DNA of 64,000 nucleotides from Shewanella fidelis ATCC BAA-318 (GTDB lineage Bacteria > Pseudomonadota > Gammaproteobacteria > Enterobacterales > Shewanellaceae), in NCBI RefSeq assembly GCF_000518605.1, contig NZ_KI912458.1, forward strand, positions 458,729-522,728, given 5' to 3'. This document shows positions 1 through 9,564 of this stretch, piece by piece. Position numbers and translations under genes: made by a program. A model generated the notes under the pieces. It saw nothing but the letters and a program-made list of their open reading frames with translations. It had not been told where the DNA came from and searched no databases. Position 1 is the first letter of the stretch, and each line of letters opens with the position of its first letter.

Positions 1-177
1 GGGATAGCGGCAGTTTGTACAGGCTTAACCTTAATGTTCGGGATAGCGGCTGTTTGTAGCGGCTTAACCTTAATGTTCGGGATTGCAGCTGTTTGTAAAG
101 GCTTAACCTTAATGTTCGGGATAGCCGCGCTTTGTTCAGGCTTTACTTTAATATTTGGAATGCCCGCTAAAAGGCTA
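1..177 (-). repeat. 39-bp in-frame tandem repeat
   Basis: Copies start at 1, 40, 79 and 118, with a more degenerate partial copy from 157. Copies 1-3 differ at only a few bases; the copy at 118 is more diverged. The period of 39 keeps the frame, giving a 13-residue protein repeat. The array probably continues beyond the window start. Confidence 0.85.
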
Positions 178-290
178 ATATTCGATGAGGTTATATCTTG
201 AGCAACTGGAACACTATTTTGTGATGCTGTAGCTGAAAAAGCTCCAATAAGTGCTACTGACGTGATTAATCCTTTAATTGTATTTTTCAT
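1..290 (-). CDS. Secreted protein of 13-residue tandem repeats (partial, runs off window start)
   Basis: The reading frame opens at an ATG at 288-290 preceded by an AAGGT ribosome site and stays open to base 1, so the C-terminus is outside the window. The first 22 or so residues form a signal peptide (Lys, then a hydrophobic run ending in ATA). The mature part contains repeats of the type QTAAIPNIKVKPL, 13 residues each, matching a 39-base DNA repeat. I do not recognise a family. The repeats are basic and proline-containing, and export to the periplasm or beyond is inferred from the signal peptide. It lies downstream of, and on the same strand as, the large c-di-GMP sensor gene, 99 bases away. 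Confidence 0.6.
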   Translation of the reverse strand, partial: MKNTIKGLITSVALIGAFSATASQNSVPVAQDITSSNISLLAGIPNIKVKPEQSAAIPNIKVKPLQTAAIPNIKVKPLQTAAIPNIKVKPVQTAAI

Positions 291-389
291 GACTTACCTT
301 CTCGTAGAGTATTAAATATAAAGTTATATTTTTGACTTGATGAGAAGGTAAATGCAGATGTTGTGCCAATGGTGTTTTTTTGTTGTTGT

Positions 390-3300
390 TTAGTTTCCTT
401 GAGCGCTGATTGGTGAGAGATATTGCTTGTTTGCATCTAGGCGCAATAACTTAGTAAATTCATTTTCCGTCACAGCCTTGCTGAATATAAACCCTTGTAT
501 TTCCTCGCAATTAAGTGCTTTAAGGATGTTTAATTGTGAGGTTTCTTCAACGCCTTCTCCGACAACAGAAAGTCCCATGTTATGGGCGATAGTAATTATA
601 GAGTCGACCATCTTTAGATCGCGATCAGACTTGTCTATGTCATCGACAAATGCTTTGTCTATCTTCAAGGTATGAATAGGGAACTGTTTTAAATAAGAGA
701 GTGAAGAGTAGCCTGTACCAAAGTCATCGAGTGCTAAACTTACACCCATTTTTGAAAGCTGTTGCATTACCTTGATGGCTTTCTCAGGCTCTCTAATCAC
801 GGTTCCCTCGGTAATTTCTAGCTCTAAATTCGCGGCAGGTAATTGAGTGAGTCGTAAAATTGACTCTATTCGCTGTTGTAGATCGGGTAGTGCAAACTGT
901 TTTGACGATAAATTGACAGCAACACGTCCATTGAATAAGCCTTGGCTACGCCATTTTTGCGCTGCAAAGCAGGCTTTTTTCAATACATGATCACCAATTT
1001 CGACTATGAGTCCGTTTTCTTCAGCAAGTGGAATGAACTTATTTGGTGCAATAAGCCCATGCTCTGGATGGTTAAGTCGGACTAATGCTTCCATACCCGC
1101 CATCTGGCCAGTTTTAAGATCGATTTTTGGTTGATAGTAAACTTCGAAAAGGTCGTCTTTTAAACCTTCTCGAATAAGGTTTTCGACTTCAAGCTGTCTA
1201 ATCGCGTTTTTGTTTAAAGATTCTGAGTAAAACTGATAACGATTACCGCCTGCTGATTTTGCATGATACATAGCAATATCGGCTTTACGCAGCAGCGCTT
1301 GTTCATTTTGATCGTCTTCGGGATAAAGCACAATACCGATACTGACGCCAACAACGACCTTTTCAGGGCTTAATTCAAAGGGAGTCTCAAATGCATGAAT
1401 AACTGTTTTTGCGATTACAGCGCTTGTGCCTATGTCTGGGTTCTTATCTATAAGAATTGCAAATTCATCACCACCTAAGCGATAAATACTAGTATGACTA
1501 GGTATAGCTGCCTGAATTCGGTTAGCAACTTGGACTAATAAGTCATCACCAATTTGATGACCTAGCGAGTCATTTATCTTCTTAAAATTATCTAAATCCA
1601 ACACCATAAGGGTATGGTGTGAGTCTCTTTTTACTAAGTTACCTAAGGTTACCATTAGGTTTGAACGGTTAGGCAAGTTAGTGAGTAAGTCATTGTTGGT
1701 GAGTTTTCTAAGCTCCTCTTCCTGCTGTTTTCTGCGACTGATATCAGAAAATACTCCAACATAATGAGAAAGTTCTCCTTGCTCGTCATAGATAGCATCA
1801 ATTGAGAGCTCCATCAGAAAACTTGTGCCATTGCCTTTTAACACTTCGACTTCGTTATTCCAACGTCCTTGTTGTTTAAGAATTGCTCGGATCTGCTCTG
1901 AATAACTATCCGGATATAAATCAAAGTTGAAAAGGGTACCTGTGAACTCTTGCTTACTAAGCATGATCTGATCACAACAAGCTTCATTGACTTCAACAAA
2001 CTTGAACTCACTATCAAGAATAAACATCCCCTCAGAAATGTTTTGGATAGCTCGTTCAAATAGTTTTAACTGCTCTTCTGTTTGCTTGAAATTGGTAATA
2101 TTTTTAATGGTACCTGTCATACGGAGTGCGTTATCGTGTTCATCGCGCTCTACAATTTTTGCTCGATCTAAGATCCATATCCAGCCTTCATGTTTGCCCT
2201 TTACCCGGTAAGCAGCTTCAAAATGGTCGGTTTCACCGTAAAAATGTTTATTTAATGCCTCTCTGACACGTTCTTGATCCATCGGATGAATATTGCTTTC
2301 ACCGTTGTCGTTACCTGAGCGTTGGCCATCTTGAGGGAATTCTAGTGCACCCCAGATATTGGAGCGATAAATTTGACCAGTTTCAATGTCCCAGTCCCAC
2401 ATTTCGTCACCACTGCCCCATAGCGAAAGCTTTAAGCGTTCCTCACTTTTAGCTATCTGCTTTTGGACTTCTCTGCGTCGAAGAATGGCTTTTATGATTA
2501 ATATAGAAATCAGTAAAGCGCAAAGAAAGTATACTGACTTTGCTGAGTTTGATAGCCACCATGGAGGGGTAACTTCTATCTGCAGTGTTTTGGTTTCACC
2601 TTGTTTTCCGGTTATAGGGTCAAGAGCATAGATAACAAAATGATACTCACCGGGAGATAGGTTAGTGTAAGTTGCAGAGTTTGTACCTTTTGAGTGAATT
2701 AATGAATCTGAAAGCCCCTGCATTTGATAGACATAATCAATATTATTAAAAACACTTCCTGGGCTATTGAAGTAGATAGTAAAAGGGTAGTCGGAATATT
2801 TTAGTTTAATGCTGCTAGTTTGAGATAACTGGCTGCTCAATATACCTTGGTCAACCTTTTCAGAAATATTGAATATTTTTAGGTCACTTAAAACAACTTT
2901 TGGAGGAGTACTATTAGATAAATATTTCGTTAACTCTTTTATCGGTATAATGCTTATATTACCGTAGCCACCAACATAGGTTTTATCATTGTTGCTTAAT
3001 ATGGCGTGAACGTTGTATTCTTGTTGTGTACCAAAATCTGTGTTTAATGTATAGATGCTATTTTCATCTTTAAATATTAGTTCATTAACTGATGATGCGA
3101 CAATATTGTGTGAGTTTTTAGATATAGAGAATATAGGTTTGTTGTTGGTATATATTTCTGTTATTTCACCTGTGTAAATGTTGGCCGAATTTAGCCCTGT
3201 ACCAGTGCCGAAATAAATTTGATCTTTTAATAATTCTAAACTTATAACAAGTTGCTCAGAATAAATAGTCGAAACTTCACCTCTAGACAGCTTGAAAAGC

Positions 3301-4661
3301 CCACCTTGAGTAGCGATGAATATATCATCTTTATAGCTTTTAATTTCAAAAATTGGATTTCCATTATCGATAACAATTGTATCTTTAACATGTGTAATGA
3401 GGTCGTAAATTATGAGTGAACCAAAGTTTGTGCCGATTAAAATCGATGACTGAGTTTTATGAGCTTTTATTATAAATGACGGTTCATCTGAAAGCTGTTG
3501 AATACTGTTATCTTTGGTGTTTATCGATATAACACCGGAAGAACTTGCTACATATATCTTTCCACCGATCTTTATTGCTGACTTAGCTCCTTGAGCACCT
3601 GAATCGTAGCGTGCTAACTGTTCGAAATTAGTATTGAAAACTTTAACGAACGGATCATCTGCTGCAATAATAAAATTGTCATCATGAGCTGCTATCGACC
3701 ATATGTTTATCGGTTCTAGTTCTTTGGTTTTAATTATATTTTTATCTTTATCTACAATAATAAAGCCGTTGTTTTGATTTATTATTAGAGCCTTGTTTTT
3801 ACTTGTTATTAGTTGTGGTGAGTTAAGGCTATTGCCAATTAGATTTACTACTCCAACTAATTTGGGTTTAGATATATCTGACAAGTCAAAAAGTTCATTT
3901 TTTGATAGTGCAAATAAACCGTATTTATTAGAGTTTGAGCTTTGGTATACGTTATCATTGACGAGTTTTAGTTCGTTTATTTCAGTTTTAAAAACTCCGT
4001 CTTCCGTAAAAAAGTAAACTTCATTATTAAATTTCGTTATGGAGTTGGAGTGTTCTAGTAGCGGTGCAGACATATTTGATAAGGAAAAGACTTTCCCAGA
4101 ATAACTTCTTATTAAAATGTCATTATTTTGCTCTATTATTTGTTTTATTGCTCCGAACTGTCCTGAGATAGTTTCTTTGTGCATTAATTGTTGTAGAGGG
4201 GAAGAGTTACGCTCTGTGACAATTGTTATTTCGTTTTCAGAGCCTAAGTAGATTTTATTGTTAGATTGAGTGATACTCCAGATTGCACTATCAATTTTTA
4301 CGCCTAGCTCCTTGGCTGAGATTATTCTGTCTTTCATTTTATCATATACAGCGAGGCCCTTATCGGTTCCGATATACAGCGTGCCACTATCACTTATAAA
4401 CAAACTACGGATAAAGGCACTTGGGAGTTGGTGATCGACAGATGGAAAATAATGCTTAAAATTTTTGCCATCAAAGCGATTAAGGCCGTTTACCGTACCA
4501 ACCCAAATGTAACCATCACGGTCTTCAACAATTGAGGTTACATTACTCTGAGATAATCCGTCGGGTACACCTAACTCAGTCGCTTTGAGTGTAAGAGCGA
4601 CTGTTGGCGTTGAGAAGCTGATCAGTAATAAGAGAATTGTATTTAAAATAATTTTAGGCAT
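390..4661 (-). CDS. Beta-propeller / PAS / GGDEF / EAL membrane sensor for c-di-GMP turnover
   Basis: 1423 residues. A signal peptide (about 1-22) is followed by a periplasmic two-component-regulator propeller region (first blade motif DGYIWVGTVNGLNRFDG near 50-65), a Y_Y_Y-type domain near 620-700, one membrane helix near 707-730, two PAS/PAC domains (about 735-985), a GGDEF domain and a C-terminal EAL domain. The synthase motif GGDEF is intact at about 1063. The EAL side keeps the residues expected for an active phosphodiesterase: EAL near 1191, the DDFGTGYSSL loop, the following IDK lysine, EGVE, and the late Gln in EEIQGF. No RxxD inhibitory site is seen just before GGDEF. It probably senses a periplasmic ligand and makes or degrades c-di-GMP in the cytoplasm. 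The ligand and net activity are unknown. Confidence 0.93.
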   Translation of the reverse strand: MPKIILNTILLLLISFSTPTVALTLKATELGVPDGLSQSNVTSIVEDRDGYIWVGTVNGLNRFDGKNFKHYFPSVDHQLPSAFIRSLFISDSGTLYIGTDKGLAVYDKMKDRIISAKELGVKIDSAIWSITQSNNKIYLGSENEITIVTERNSSPLQQLMHKETISGQFGAIKQIIEQNNDILIRSYSGKVFSLSNMSAPLLEHSNSITKFNNEVYFFTEDGVFKTEINELKLVNDNVYQSSNSNKYGLFALSKNELFDLSDISKPKLVGVVNLIGNSLNSPQLITSKNKALIINQNNGFIIVDKDKNIIKTKELEPINIWSIAAHDDNFIIAADDPFVKVFNTNFEQLARYDSGAQGAKSAIKIGGKIYVASSSGVISINTKDNSIQQLSDEPSFIIKAHKTQSSILIGTNFGSLIIYDLITHVKDTIVIDNGNPIFEIKSYKDDIFIATQGGLFKLSRGEVSTIYSEQLVISLELLKDQIYFGTGTGLNSANIYTGEITEIYTNNKPIFSISKNSHNIVASSVNELIFKDENSIYTLNTDFGTQQEYNVHAILSNNDKTYVGGYGNISIIPIKELTKYLSNSTPPKVVLSDLKIFNISEKVDQGILSSQLSQTSSIKLKYSDYPFTIYFNSPGSVFNNIDYVYQMQGLSDSLIHSKGTNSATYTNLSPGEYHFVIYALDPITGKQGETKTLQIEVTPPWWLSNSAKSVYFLCALLISILIIKAILRRREVQKQIAKSEERLKLSLWGSGDEMWDWDIETGQIYRSNIWGALEFPQDGQRSGNDNGESNIHPMDQERVREALNKHFYGETDHFEAAYRVKGKHEGWIWILDRAKIVERDEHDNALRMTGTIKNITNFKQTEEQLKLFERAIQNISEGMFILDSEFKFVEVNEACCDQIMLSKQEFTGTLFNFDLYPDSYSEQIRAILKQQGRWNNEVEVLKGNGTSFLMELSIDAIYDEQGELSHYVGVFSDISRRKQQEEELRKLTNNDLLTNLPNRSNLMVTLGNLVKRDSHHTLMVLDLDNFKKINDSLGHQIGDDLLVQVANRIQAAIPSHTSIYRLGGDEFAILIDKNPDIGTSAVIAKTVIHAFETPFELSPEKVVVGVSIGIVLYPEDDQNEQALLRKADIAMYHAKSAGGNRYQFYSESLNKNAIRQLEVENLIREGLKDDLFEVYYQPKIDLKTGQMAGMEALVRLNHPEHGLIAPNKFIPLAEENGLIVEIGDHVLKKACFAAQKWRSQGLFNGRVAVNLSSKQFALPDLQQRIESILRLTQLPAANLELEITEGTVIREPEKAIKVMQQLSKMGVSLALDDFGTGYSSLSYLKQFPIHTLKIDKAFVDDIDKSDRDLKMVDSIITIAHNMGLSVVGEGVEETSQLNILKALNCEEIQGFIFSKAVTENEFTKLLRLDANKQYLSPISAQGN

Positions 4662-4963
4662 ATGTTTTTGTTTGATTATTCGCCAATTTAATGAACAAAT
4701 TATTTGTTGAATACACTTTTTCAGAAAGTGACGCCATTGTCAAAGAAATGGGGGTGAATTGTAGTCTGTAAACGCTAAGTCTTTAATCTTGTGGTTAATA
4801 AAAGTGCTATAGATGGTTTAGTTTGTAGGTAATCTACTATGTTATATCGGCTATGATTGGCGTAATTGACTGTATTGTGTGATTTGTTTTTTGTGTTAAT
4901 TAACTCAAAATATCAGAGGTTGACTATGACGTCATGATGAAGACGTAGCCAACCTTTGATTTT
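4662..4963. other. Intergenic region upstream of the sensor gene
   Basis: 302 bases between two minus-strand genes. The part next to 4661 is AT-rich and presumably holds the sensor promoter. Next to the protease gene there is only the imperfect hairpin described separately. No small ORF with a ribosome site was seen. Confidence 0.5.
4917..4960 (-). terminator. Imperfect hairpin downstream of the M16 protease gene
   Basis: An inverted repeat with arms AGGTTG...CAACCT and inner CTA/TAG and GACGTC pairs lies just past the protease stop. The T-tract is weak on the minus strand, so terminator function is only likely. Confidence 0.4.
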
Positions 4964-7753
4964 TTAGTACTCAAACTGTGCGGATTCTTGCTTAAATGCT
5001 CTTAAGTCAGTAATCATTTTGTCAGACTCTAATGGCACTTGTTCATGATGTGAGTCGCCGGTACTGAATAAAACGAGGCGGTCGCAGTGTTTAGTACGCA
5101 TTCTTTGCATGATGAACTTAATCAGGTCTGCACGAGTCAGTTGTTTAATCTGCTCTGCAACTAGTTCACGTTGATTAAAGTTATAGTCTTTATTACCTAT
5201 GCTAGACCAATAGCGTTGACTGCGTACTTTAAGACTTGAATCTTTGATGAGTAACTGATTAACCAAACCATTTTTAGTTGCCTCCCATTGCTCATTGGTG
5301 ATTTGTAACACTGCATAAGTAAAATCTGCGATGAATTCATCAATTGCTTCAAGCAATAGTTGTGGGCCACAGGTAGGTGACTGTATATAGAAAATGACAC
5401 CTGGGTAGCGGTTAAGCGGCAAATAACCGGTACCAACCATATACCCTAGTTGTCGTTTCGTTCTAAGTTCATGAAAGAAAGTCGATGACATGGTGTGATT
5501 TAACAAACTAAACAATGCCATGTTCTCAGGAGTTGCGGTATCAGATTGATAATAGACGATGATACTGCTATCTGGATGGGATACGGAGATCTCTCTAAGT
5601 AGAGTACCTTTACTAGACAGGTTAATTAACTCCCTTGATGACTCTCGGCTAGGGGTTGTTACTAGAGATAAAATACGCTCTAAACGTTCGCCTAATACGT
5701 GGGTTTCACTTTCCAACCAGTCACCAAATACTAAACCTTCAAGATGGATTTTTTCATAGAAGCTTTTGACATGCGCGTGCAGATCATCAAGTGTTATCTC
5801 CTCCAGTATTTCAGCCATTCTACTGGGTTCAAAACTACGTTTTTGTAAAGTAACGGTGAGGCTAGTAAATAATTGTGAAATAGGCTTTGCTTGAGAGTGG
5901 TTGTACCAAGCGCGCAATATTTGTCGTTTAATTAGGTCAAAACGGCTTTGAGTAAAATTTCTTTCACGGGCTTTTTCGATAACTAACTCAAGTAAGGTTT
6001 CCTGTTTACCTGTAAAGCCAGTGAGATGCAGGGTGATCCCACCTTGGTGAGGATAAATGTTATAACTTAGCCCGGCCACTTCTGCTTGATAAGTATACTC
6101 GGTTAAATAGTCGAGTAGCATTTCAACGTACAGTCTTGTTAATGCCGCCTGTCTTGGTGTGGCTGCCGCTTGAGCTGAATCTAGGGATAAATATAAGTGT
6201 CCTTTAGGCACGTTAAATTCATCATCCTTGCGATGCCAGATCCGGTAACCAGGCTTTTGCGCAACAACAGTTGGAACGAGGTAATTGCTTTTATCAGGGC
6301 GAGCGATACATTCATCAATAATAAATGGATTTTTATTGGGTAAATATAACTGCTCACGGACGGTAGGGTTAGCCCATATCGATAAGCGTTGCTGTGAAAT
6401 GGCCTGTACTTGGTATGGCGTATGATACCAAGCCGCTTTTTGGTTGGCATCTAGCTCTGGTGCTATCAATTGTAAACGCATATTGGCTGGCGTCATTAAT
6501 GCCAATAGCGCTTTTGTTTCGGCAAGATTTAATCCGTCCATACGATAGTCGCCAAATATGACATCTTCAATATCATAGTGATGCATATTGATACTTAAAT
6601 GGCTGGCAAGATCGAGTGCATTGACCTGCTCTTGATATTGGAATGCAATTTTAAGTAAAGCGGCACGCTCATCATAACGCCAAGCTTGCAGCCCTTGGCA
6701 TTTGACTAAGTTGATATACTCAAATGTGGCGCTGATTACTTCATCTAAATTAGCGAGGCCACGGTCGGTAAGCTGAATGCTAATATTATAATCTTTAAAG
6801 TTATAGCCATTGACGCCCCCGCCTGCAGAAAGGTTATTGGCAAGCCCTGATTCTTTTAAATATGACAGTAAACTGCCTTTGCCTTCATAACCTAACAGGT
6901 GGCTGATAAAAGTGAGTGGCTTATGTTTATAGAAGCGCTCAAGCTCCGGCAATGCAAAGGTAATTGCAACTCGTTTTTGCTCTTTCAGAGGAATAATATT
7001 GATTTGCTTTTGTAATTGCTCTGGCAAATATATGGCAACATCTGCGTAGCTGTCAGTGCGCTGCTGGTTACGAATTTGACTAAAGTATTGCTCAGCTAAC
7101 GAGGCCAATTGATCTAAGCTTTGTGGGGCGACCAAGCATAAAGTCATAATATTAGCACTGTATTTTTGTTGATAAAAATGCAGTAACTCTTGGCGAAGTT
7201 CGGACTCCTCACCACTCAGGGTTTTTAGGTTACCCACTGAAAACTTTGAAAATGGATGAGCTGGATTGACCGTTTCTTTTTGTACCTGATAAACACGGCG
7301 CACATCGTCTTTTAGCTTCATGCTAAATTCGGATTCAATCGCGTGTCGCTCTCTGTCAACGAGATCTTTATTAAACAATGGCGCGATGAAAAATTGGCTG
7401 AATCTGTCAAGAGACGCTTCAAACTGTTCAGCATTAATGCTGTAGAAAAAGTTTGTATGCTCTGTGCCGGTCCATGCGTTATTGGTACCGCCATGTTGAT
7501 TGATAAAAGCCGAATACTCGCCTGACTCTGGGTATTTTTCAGTGCCCAAAAATAACATATGTTCGAGAAAGTGTGCCATGCCAGGTCGTTCAACGGGATC
7601 GTCAAAATGGCCAACAGCAACAGCCATTGACGCGGCAGATTGAGTCGCGTGTTTGTCTGCAACCAGCAACACCGACAGACCATTTTTAAGGGTTAAATGG
7701 CGATATTGACGATGATCATTAGGGCTAGTTTTAATCTGCTTTATATCTGACAA
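4964..7753 (-). CDS. Insulinase-type (M16) zinc metalloprotease, pitrilysin-like
   Basis: 929 residues, the size expected of four-domain pitrilysin/insulysin proteases. The inverted zinc motif HFLEH is at residues 61-65, and the third metal ligand is Glu142 in the ERHAIESEF segment, 76 residues after the second His, as in the family. The sequence HGGTNNAWTG just after the motif is also typical. There is no signal peptide, so unlike E. coli protease III it looks cytoplasmic. The start is the ATG giving MSDIKQIK. It is divergent from sixA over 348 bases. Its role is probably degradation of peptides; the physiological substrate is unknown. Confidence 0.93.
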   Translation of the reverse strand: MSDIKQIKTSPNDHRQYRHLTLKNGLSVLLVADKHATQSAASMAVAVGHFDDPVERPGMAHFLEHMLFLGTEKYPESGEYSAFINQHGGTNNAWTGTEHTNFFYSINAEQFEASLDRFSQFFIAPLFNKDLVDRERHAIESEFSMKLKDDVRRVYQVQKETVNPAHPFSKFSVGNLKTLSGEESELRQELLHFYQQKYSANIMTLCLVAPQSLDQLASLAEQYFSQIRNQQRTDSYADVAIYLPEQLQKQINIIPLKEQKRVAITFALPELERFYKHKPLTFISHLLGYEGKGSLLSYLKESGLANNLSAGGGVNGYNFKDYNISIQLTDRGLANLDEVISATFEYINLVKCQGLQAWRYDERAALLKIAFQYQEQVNALDLASHLSINMHHYDIEDVIFGDYRMDGLNLAETKALLALMTPANMRLQLIAPELDANQKAAWYHTPYQVQAISQQRLSIWANPTVREQLYLPNKNPFIIDECIARPDKSNYLVPTVVAQKPGYRIWHRKDDEFNVPKGHLYLSLDSAQAAATPRQAALTRLYVEMLLDYLTEYTYQAEVAGLSYNIYPHQGGITLHLTGFTGKQETLLELVIEKARERNFTQSRFDLIKRQILRAWYNHSQAKPISQLFTSLTVTLQKRSFEPSRMAEILEEITLDDLHAHVKSFYEKIHLEGLVFGDWLESETHVLGERLERILSLVTTPSRESSRELINLSSKGTLLREISVSHPDSSIIVYYQSDTATPENMALFSLLNHTMSSTFFHELRTKRQLGYMVGTGYLPLNRYPGVIFYIQSPTCGPQLLLEAIDEFIADFTYAVLQITNEQWEATKNGLVNQLLIKDSSLKVRSQRYWSSIGNKDYNFNQRELVAEQIKQLTRADLIKFIMQRMRTKHCDRLVLFSTGDSHHEQVPLESDKMITDLRAFKQESAQFEY

Positions 7754-8101
7754 GGCGTGGCTCCGATTTCGTAAGCAGCGAAAGGGCTATGTCGCTGCTC
7801 TATGCCAAGATTAAGGGGTAGCTTTGAATACTCATGAATATAAACACAATAAGCTAACCGATTGACTTAACTTGCCATTATTTCTGGCTATCTTCAAACA
7901 CAACAGTGATAAAAGCATAAATAAAATGGCTTTTGATTAAAATTGCTACAACTTATTGCAGGTTGCAGGCTTTTAATAAGATCACATTTTAGTTGCTTGC
8001 TCGGTATTCGACTAATTATTAATTAAATAACGGTATGTTGCGGGTAGGATTCAGACTACAATTAACCTATAACAATAAATAATTGGGAGTAGCCAAGCAG
8101 T
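7754..8101. other. Divergent promoter region, M16 protease / sixA
   Basis: 348 bases without a credible ORF. It must hold the promoters of both genes. It is AT-rich, with no clear operator or riboswitch-like structure that I could recognise. Confidence 0.45.
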
Positions 8102-8572
8102 ATGCAGCTATTTTTAATGCGTCATGGTGAAGCGGGTTACAACGCTCATTCAGATAGAGAGCGTCAATTGACAGATATTGGCCGGCATCACACCGCTTTG
8201 ATGAGTAACTGGCTAGGCAAAACAACCACAGCGTTCGATTTAGTTTTGGTCAGTCCGTATTTACGGGCGCAACAAAGCTGGCAAGAGGTCAGTAAGCATT
8301 TTCCTGAGCCTAACAAATGGATTACCTTAGATGAATTGGTACCCTCTGGTGATCCTGAGCAGGTGGCGCATCTGGTTATCGCTTATGCAGAGCAATATCA
8401 GGCCCAAAGCGTGTTAGTGCTATCGCATATGCCATTACTAGGTTATCTGGTGAGTGAACTTGTGCCGGGTATTGAACCGCCACTTTTTGCTACATCTGGA
8501 GTTACATTGGTTGAGCGTGTGGCAGATAAAAACAACTTAATTTGGCAACATGCTCCTCATTCAATAAGTTGA
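8102..8572 (+). CDS. sixA: Phosphohistidine phosphatase SixA
   Basis: 156 residues, the usual size of SixA. The histidine-phosphatase RHG motif is at residues 7-9 (MQLFLMRHGEAG), and a second catalytic His lies in VLVLSHMPLLGYL. SixA removes phosphate from histidine phosphotransfer (HPt) domains; in E. coli this modulates ArcB and the nitrogen phosphotransferase system. It is cytoplasmic. A GGGAG ribosome site precedes the ATG. It stands alone, convergent with smrB across a MITE-like element. Confidence 0.93.
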   Translation: MQLFLMRHGEAGYNAHSDRERQLTDIGRHHTALMSNWLGKTTTAFDLVLVSPYLRAQQSWQEVSKHFPEPNKWITLDELVPSGDPEQVAHLVIAYAEQYQAQSVLVLSHMPLLGYLVSELVPGIEPPLFATSGVTLVERVADKNNLIWQHAPHSIS

Positions 8573-8575
8573 CAT

Positions 8576-8859
8576 TATACCAATCAGTATAAACATTTAG
8601 TCGCTCAGCGAGAGTTTAGCGGTTTTGAGGCAAGGCAACGAATGAAGAGCATAGTTGAACTAGGTTCAAGTTCCCTCTTTGTTTATTAAGAGTCACAGCA
8701 TCAGAATCGCTAAAACTCGCCATTCTGGAACGTTTTTGGCTGCCTACTTCTGCGTTGAATAACTTCACAAGGGAGCAACCATTCTTTCAGTTATTCGCCT
8801 TGAATTAGATTGCCAAAAATCGTTCTGAGCTGATCAAATTCTTATACTGATTGGTATTA
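8576..8859. mobile_element. MITE-like element with terminal inverted repeats
   Basis: About 283 bases bounded by near-perfect terminal inverted repeats. The left end ATACCAATCAGTATAA (8577-8592) is repeated inverted as TTATACTGATTGGTAT (8842-8857). There is no ORF inside. It lies in the convergent sixA/smrB spacer, a harmless site. The non-coding interior and short paired ends are typical of miniature inverted-repeat elements moved by a transposase in trans; the family is not identified. Confidence 0.8.
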
Positions 8860-8884
8860 TTACTACATCGCTAGTGGTGATGAA

Positions 8885-8925
8885 TAAAAAGTGAGTCAAT
8901 CTATTTAGAGAGGCTCACTTTTTTA
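8885..8925. terminator. Bidirectional terminator between sixA and smrB
   Basis: Arms AAAAAGTGAG and CTCACTTTTTT flank a partly paired centre. There are A and T tracts on both sides, so it can serve smrB (minus) and read-through from sixA (plus). Confidence 0.65.
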
Positions 8926-8954
8926 TTGGCTGATTTTTAGTGCTAAAAAGAGTA

Positions 8955-9485
8955 TTAACGACGATAAGGCTGATCGCCTATATCAATGAGTACCAGTAGC
9001 GCCGCATCGCCTCCCCATTCTTTGGTCGCTTGATGAAACGCCTTGACATGAGGGTGCTGTGCTAACCACATAGGAATATTCTGCTTTAATATTCCGGTGC
9101 CGTGGCCATGCATTACACAGCAACAGTGACTTTGCTGCTTTATACAGGCTTGGATTAGGGCTGCGAGCTCAAGTTTGGCTTCTGTTTGACGCATCCCGTG
9201 CATGTCTAATAAAAGATCAGGCACGTAATCTCCTCGTCTAAGACGCTTCACTTCATAACTATCAACGTCATCACGAGCCCATTTCATCGGGCCATCAACG
9301 GGTAGCAATGGCTGGTAGGTGTCAGAGAAGTAGCTATCAGCATGCAGTTGCTGTTCTTTCTCTTCTATGATTTTACGGCTTTTAGTTGCCGCGATAAAAT
9401 GGCGTTTATTTTGATGTAAAGGGGTTATGCCTTTAGTCAATTCTGCAAAAAGGGCCAGATCATCATTTTCTTTGTTTTTATTCAT
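8955..9485 (-). CDS. smrB: Smr-domain endonuclease SmrB (ribosome rescue)
   Basis: 176 residues. The N-terminal half is charged and extended; the C-terminal half is the Smr domain with LLDMHGMRQTEAKLEL and the VMHGHGTGIL loop, both signatures of the family. In E. coli SmrB cleaves mRNA at collided ribosomes. It is divergent from prmB with a short spacer, an arrangement common in gammaproteobacteria. The start is the ATG giving MNKNKEND. Confidence 0.92.
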   Translation of the reverse strand: MNKNKENDDLALFAELTKGITPLHQNKRHFIAATKSRKIIEEKEQQLHADSYFSDTYQPLLPVDGPMKWARDDVDSYEVKRLRRGDYVPDLLLDMHGMRQTEAKLELAALIQACIKQQSHCCCVMHGHGTGILKQNIPMWLAQHPHVKAFHQATKEWGGDAALLVLIDIGDQPYRR

Positions 9486-9564
9486 AACTCTATTTTATTG
9501 AATCCGATGCCTTATGAATAGACTTCAGTTACAATGATTCAGAATTAAAAAGTTGGAGTGAATT

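Noticed and set aside
1..177. CRISPR-like array at the window start
   Set aside because: The 39-bp repeats are contiguous, without unique spacers, and keep a protein reading frame.
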